From Afipia sp. (lineage in GTDB: Bacteria > Pseudomonadota > Alphaproteobacteria > Rhizobiales > Xanthobacteraceae): a stretch of 15,292 nucleotides of DNA. The notes under the pieces were generated by a model. That model did no database searches and was not told the origin of the DNA. It was given only the letters and a program-made list of their open reading frames with translations. The position numbers and the translations under genes are program-made. The stretch spans positions 1-15,292 of the forward strand of contig JAPLPA010000335.1 in NCBI GenBank assembly GCA_026400415.1, in the 5' to 3' direction. This document shows, piece by piece, positions 14,297 through 15,292 of this stretch (positions are counted from its first letter, which is position 1; every line of letters begins with the position of its first letter).

Positions 14297-14941
14297 TTAC
14301 AGCTGTGGAAAAGAAGGTGTTTTGGGAAGCGCGGGCCGGGTTGCAACGAACGCAGCATCCGCACGAGCGGCATGGAACCAATCGCTGAATGCGGCATGCT
14401 TGTACTGCCACAGCAGGTCTGGCATCCAAAAAACTACAAAATCCAAAGCGCAGACAGCTGTAATAGAGCCAATGCTAGTGGCGCGCTCACCAAATAATCC
14501 AGAGGCGTAATCCTTGGCCAATGCATCGACACCGCGTTGAACTTTTAAACGCTGCCGTTCGGCCCAAACCGTGCTCCGCTTTTCCGTGGGGCGCCAAGTT
14601 TCCTGTACAGTCAAGGCTGTTGACTCGCTTACGCCATCGGCGAGAGCTTCGAGGCGTTGATCAAGGATTGATAACTTTGGATCTTCTGGCCGCAGAACAC
14701 GCGCCGCGCGCCGCTCGATATCCGCAATGATCACCCGCGAGTCATAGAGCGCGCCGAACTCCGGCGTCAGCAAGACCGGCACTTTTGATAGAGGATTGCT
14801 TTCATGGATCCGGCTCTGTGCCGACCACTGACTTTCGAGCCTAAACATTAGCGGAACGGACAATTGTGCCGCAGCAATACGCACTTTGCGAACAAATGGG
14901 CTCGTTCCAGAACCGATTAATACTAGATCGAGTTGGCTCAC
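14297..14941 (-). CDS. Glutathione S-transferase family protein
   Basis: A 214-residue cytosolic GST-like protein. The thioredoxin-like N-terminal half shows GSGTSPFVRKVRIAA (10-24; Ser14 is a candidate catalytic residue), the cis-Pro region NPLSKVPVLL with Pro55, and the glutathione gamma-glutamyl contact DSR at 67-69. The C-terminal helical half contains a conserved-type segment (FGERATSIGSITAVCALDFV). The start is GTG at 14939-14941 with TTGGAG seven bases upstream, and it overlaps the TGA of a truncated SDR remnant (GTGA). It may conjugate or isomerise an electrophilic substrate; no partner enzyme is intact nearby. Unrelated to the main operon by strand context and position. Confidence 0.9.
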   Translation of the reverse strand: MSQLDLVLIGSGTSPFVRKVRIAAAQLSVPLMFRLESQWSAQSRIHESNPLSKVPVLLTPEFGALYDSRVIIADIERRAARVLRPEDPKLSILDQRLEALADGVSESTALTVQETWRPTEKRSTVWAERQRLKVQRGVDALAKDYASGLFGERATSIGSITAVCALDFVVFWMPDLLWQYKHAAFSDWFHAARADAAFVATRPALPKTPSFPQL

Positions 14942-15129
14942 AGCTTATCTCCAAGCAGCATGCCGGCTGCGGAGCCCCTTCGCTGCCAACTCGTCCGCCA
15001 GCGCCTTCGATTTCTCGGCTGCACGGCGCGCGAGATCTTATAGCCGCCTTCCGCGAATCGCCGTGCAACGGCAGCGCCGATCGCATCTCCCGCCCCGACC
15101 AGTAGCACTGCGCCTTTTTGCTTGGACAT
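14938..15129 (-). pseudogene. Truncated, frameshifted short-chain dehydrogenase (SDR) N-terminus
   Basis: The ATG at 15129 has an excellent ribosome site (GAGGAGTTTGAA). The first 34 residues, MSKQKGAVLLVGAGDAIGAA then VARRFAEGGYKIS, are an SDR start with a GAGDAIG nucleotide-binding loop. After that the frame becomes Arg-rich (AVQPRNRRRW) and ends at TGA 14938. One base over, the sequence continues as an SDR: ARRAAEKSKALADELAAKG. This indicates a one-base loss near 15031-15034. About 190 residues of a normal SDR, including the Tyr-x-x-x-Lys catalytic motif, are absent. The remaining frame ends in a GTGA overlap with the GST gene, so its translation may still feed ribosomes to GST. Confidence 0.8.
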
Positions 15130-15155
15130 TTCAAACTCCTCGAATTCCGGTCTGC

Positions 15156-15209
15156 TCAATCGAGCGGCGCGGCCTTGACTGTATTGTCTGCAATCATCTT
15201 CTCGATTTC
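15156..15209 (-). pseudogene. Short C-terminal remnant, possibly amidohydrolase tail
   Basis: Directly after the CoA-transferase-like homology stops, another frame reads EIEKMIADNTVKAAPLD and a TGA, 27 bases before the SDR remnant start. The pattern of EI-K-M/L-x-x-N ending in an LD is like the C-terminus of amidohydrolase-2 proteins. It is only about 18 residues, so the family is a guess, but a gene end is the natural reading. Confidence 0.3.
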
Positions 15210-15292
15210 GCATAAGGTCCGGTCTCGCCGACGCCGCTGATCGACACGTAGATCAGCCGCGGGTGACGCGCACGCAGTTCCTCCGCCTCGAC
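15194..15292 (-). pseudogene. Class III CoA-transferase fragment cut by the window edge
   Basis: The minus-strand frame entering from the right edge reads ELRARHPRLIYVSISGVGET followed by GPYA, which is the NPRLIYxSISGFGQTGPY region of CaiB/BaiF proteins (about residues 105-135 of a 400-residue enzyme). The homology stops at about 15209, and the frame ends at TGA 15194 after KSRR. At least the C-terminal two thirds are missing, including the catalytic Asp region. The 5' part lies outside the window. It is a different gene from the intact one at 10722-11951. Confidence 0.75.

Overview
This window looks like a chromosomal segment of an alphaproteobacterium, most likely of the Bradyrhizobium/Rhodopseudomonas/Afipia group. 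That is an inference from protein style: an OpgC-type glucan succinyltransferase, a fused LivM-LivG transporter subunit, a periplasmic-sensor class III adenylate cyclase, and fairly GC-rich coding DNA with lower-GC gaps. No rRNA, tRNA, CRISPR array, transposase or integrase gene was seen.

Left part (1-4362). On the minus strand, an opgC-like membrane protein gene is followed by a small secreted protein with the PCu(A)C copper-chaperone fold. The mature secreted protein has no His, Met or Cys at all. After about 500 bases without a convincing gene comes a plus-strand adenylate cyclase with a Cache-like extracytoplasmic sensor, HAMP linker and complete class III catalytic centre.

Low-coding interval (4363-4899). 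It contains several small inverted repeats, five ACAGGGA-type repeats and one copy of a 29-base sequence. A 28/29 identical copy of that sequence lies at 14115-14143, just after the AraC gene. The two direct repeats bracket the whole catabolic cluster.

Central cluster (4900-14089). Seven minus-strand genes are tightly packed, in transcription order: enoyl-CoA hydratase, class III CoA-transferase, periplasmic binding protein (LivK type), permease (LivH type), permease-ATPase fusion (LivM-LivG), ATPase (LivF) and a beta-keto acid cleavage enzyme (BKACE, DUF849). An AraC-family regulator is transcribed divergently from the front of the operon. The set reads as uptake plus CoA-dependent catabolism of an organic acid. 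It resembles in logic crotonobetaine to carnitine to dehydrocarnitine breakdown, but the substrate cannot be read from the sequence and no dehydrogenase is present. A perfect 13-bp hairpin lies between the livK and livH genes.

Right edge (14090-15292). A GTG-started glutathione S-transferase gene is preceded by remnants of three genes: a frameshifted and truncated SDR N-terminus, a short C-terminal tail in another frame, and a CoA-transferase fragment entering from the right edge. This looks like an eroded second catabolic operon.
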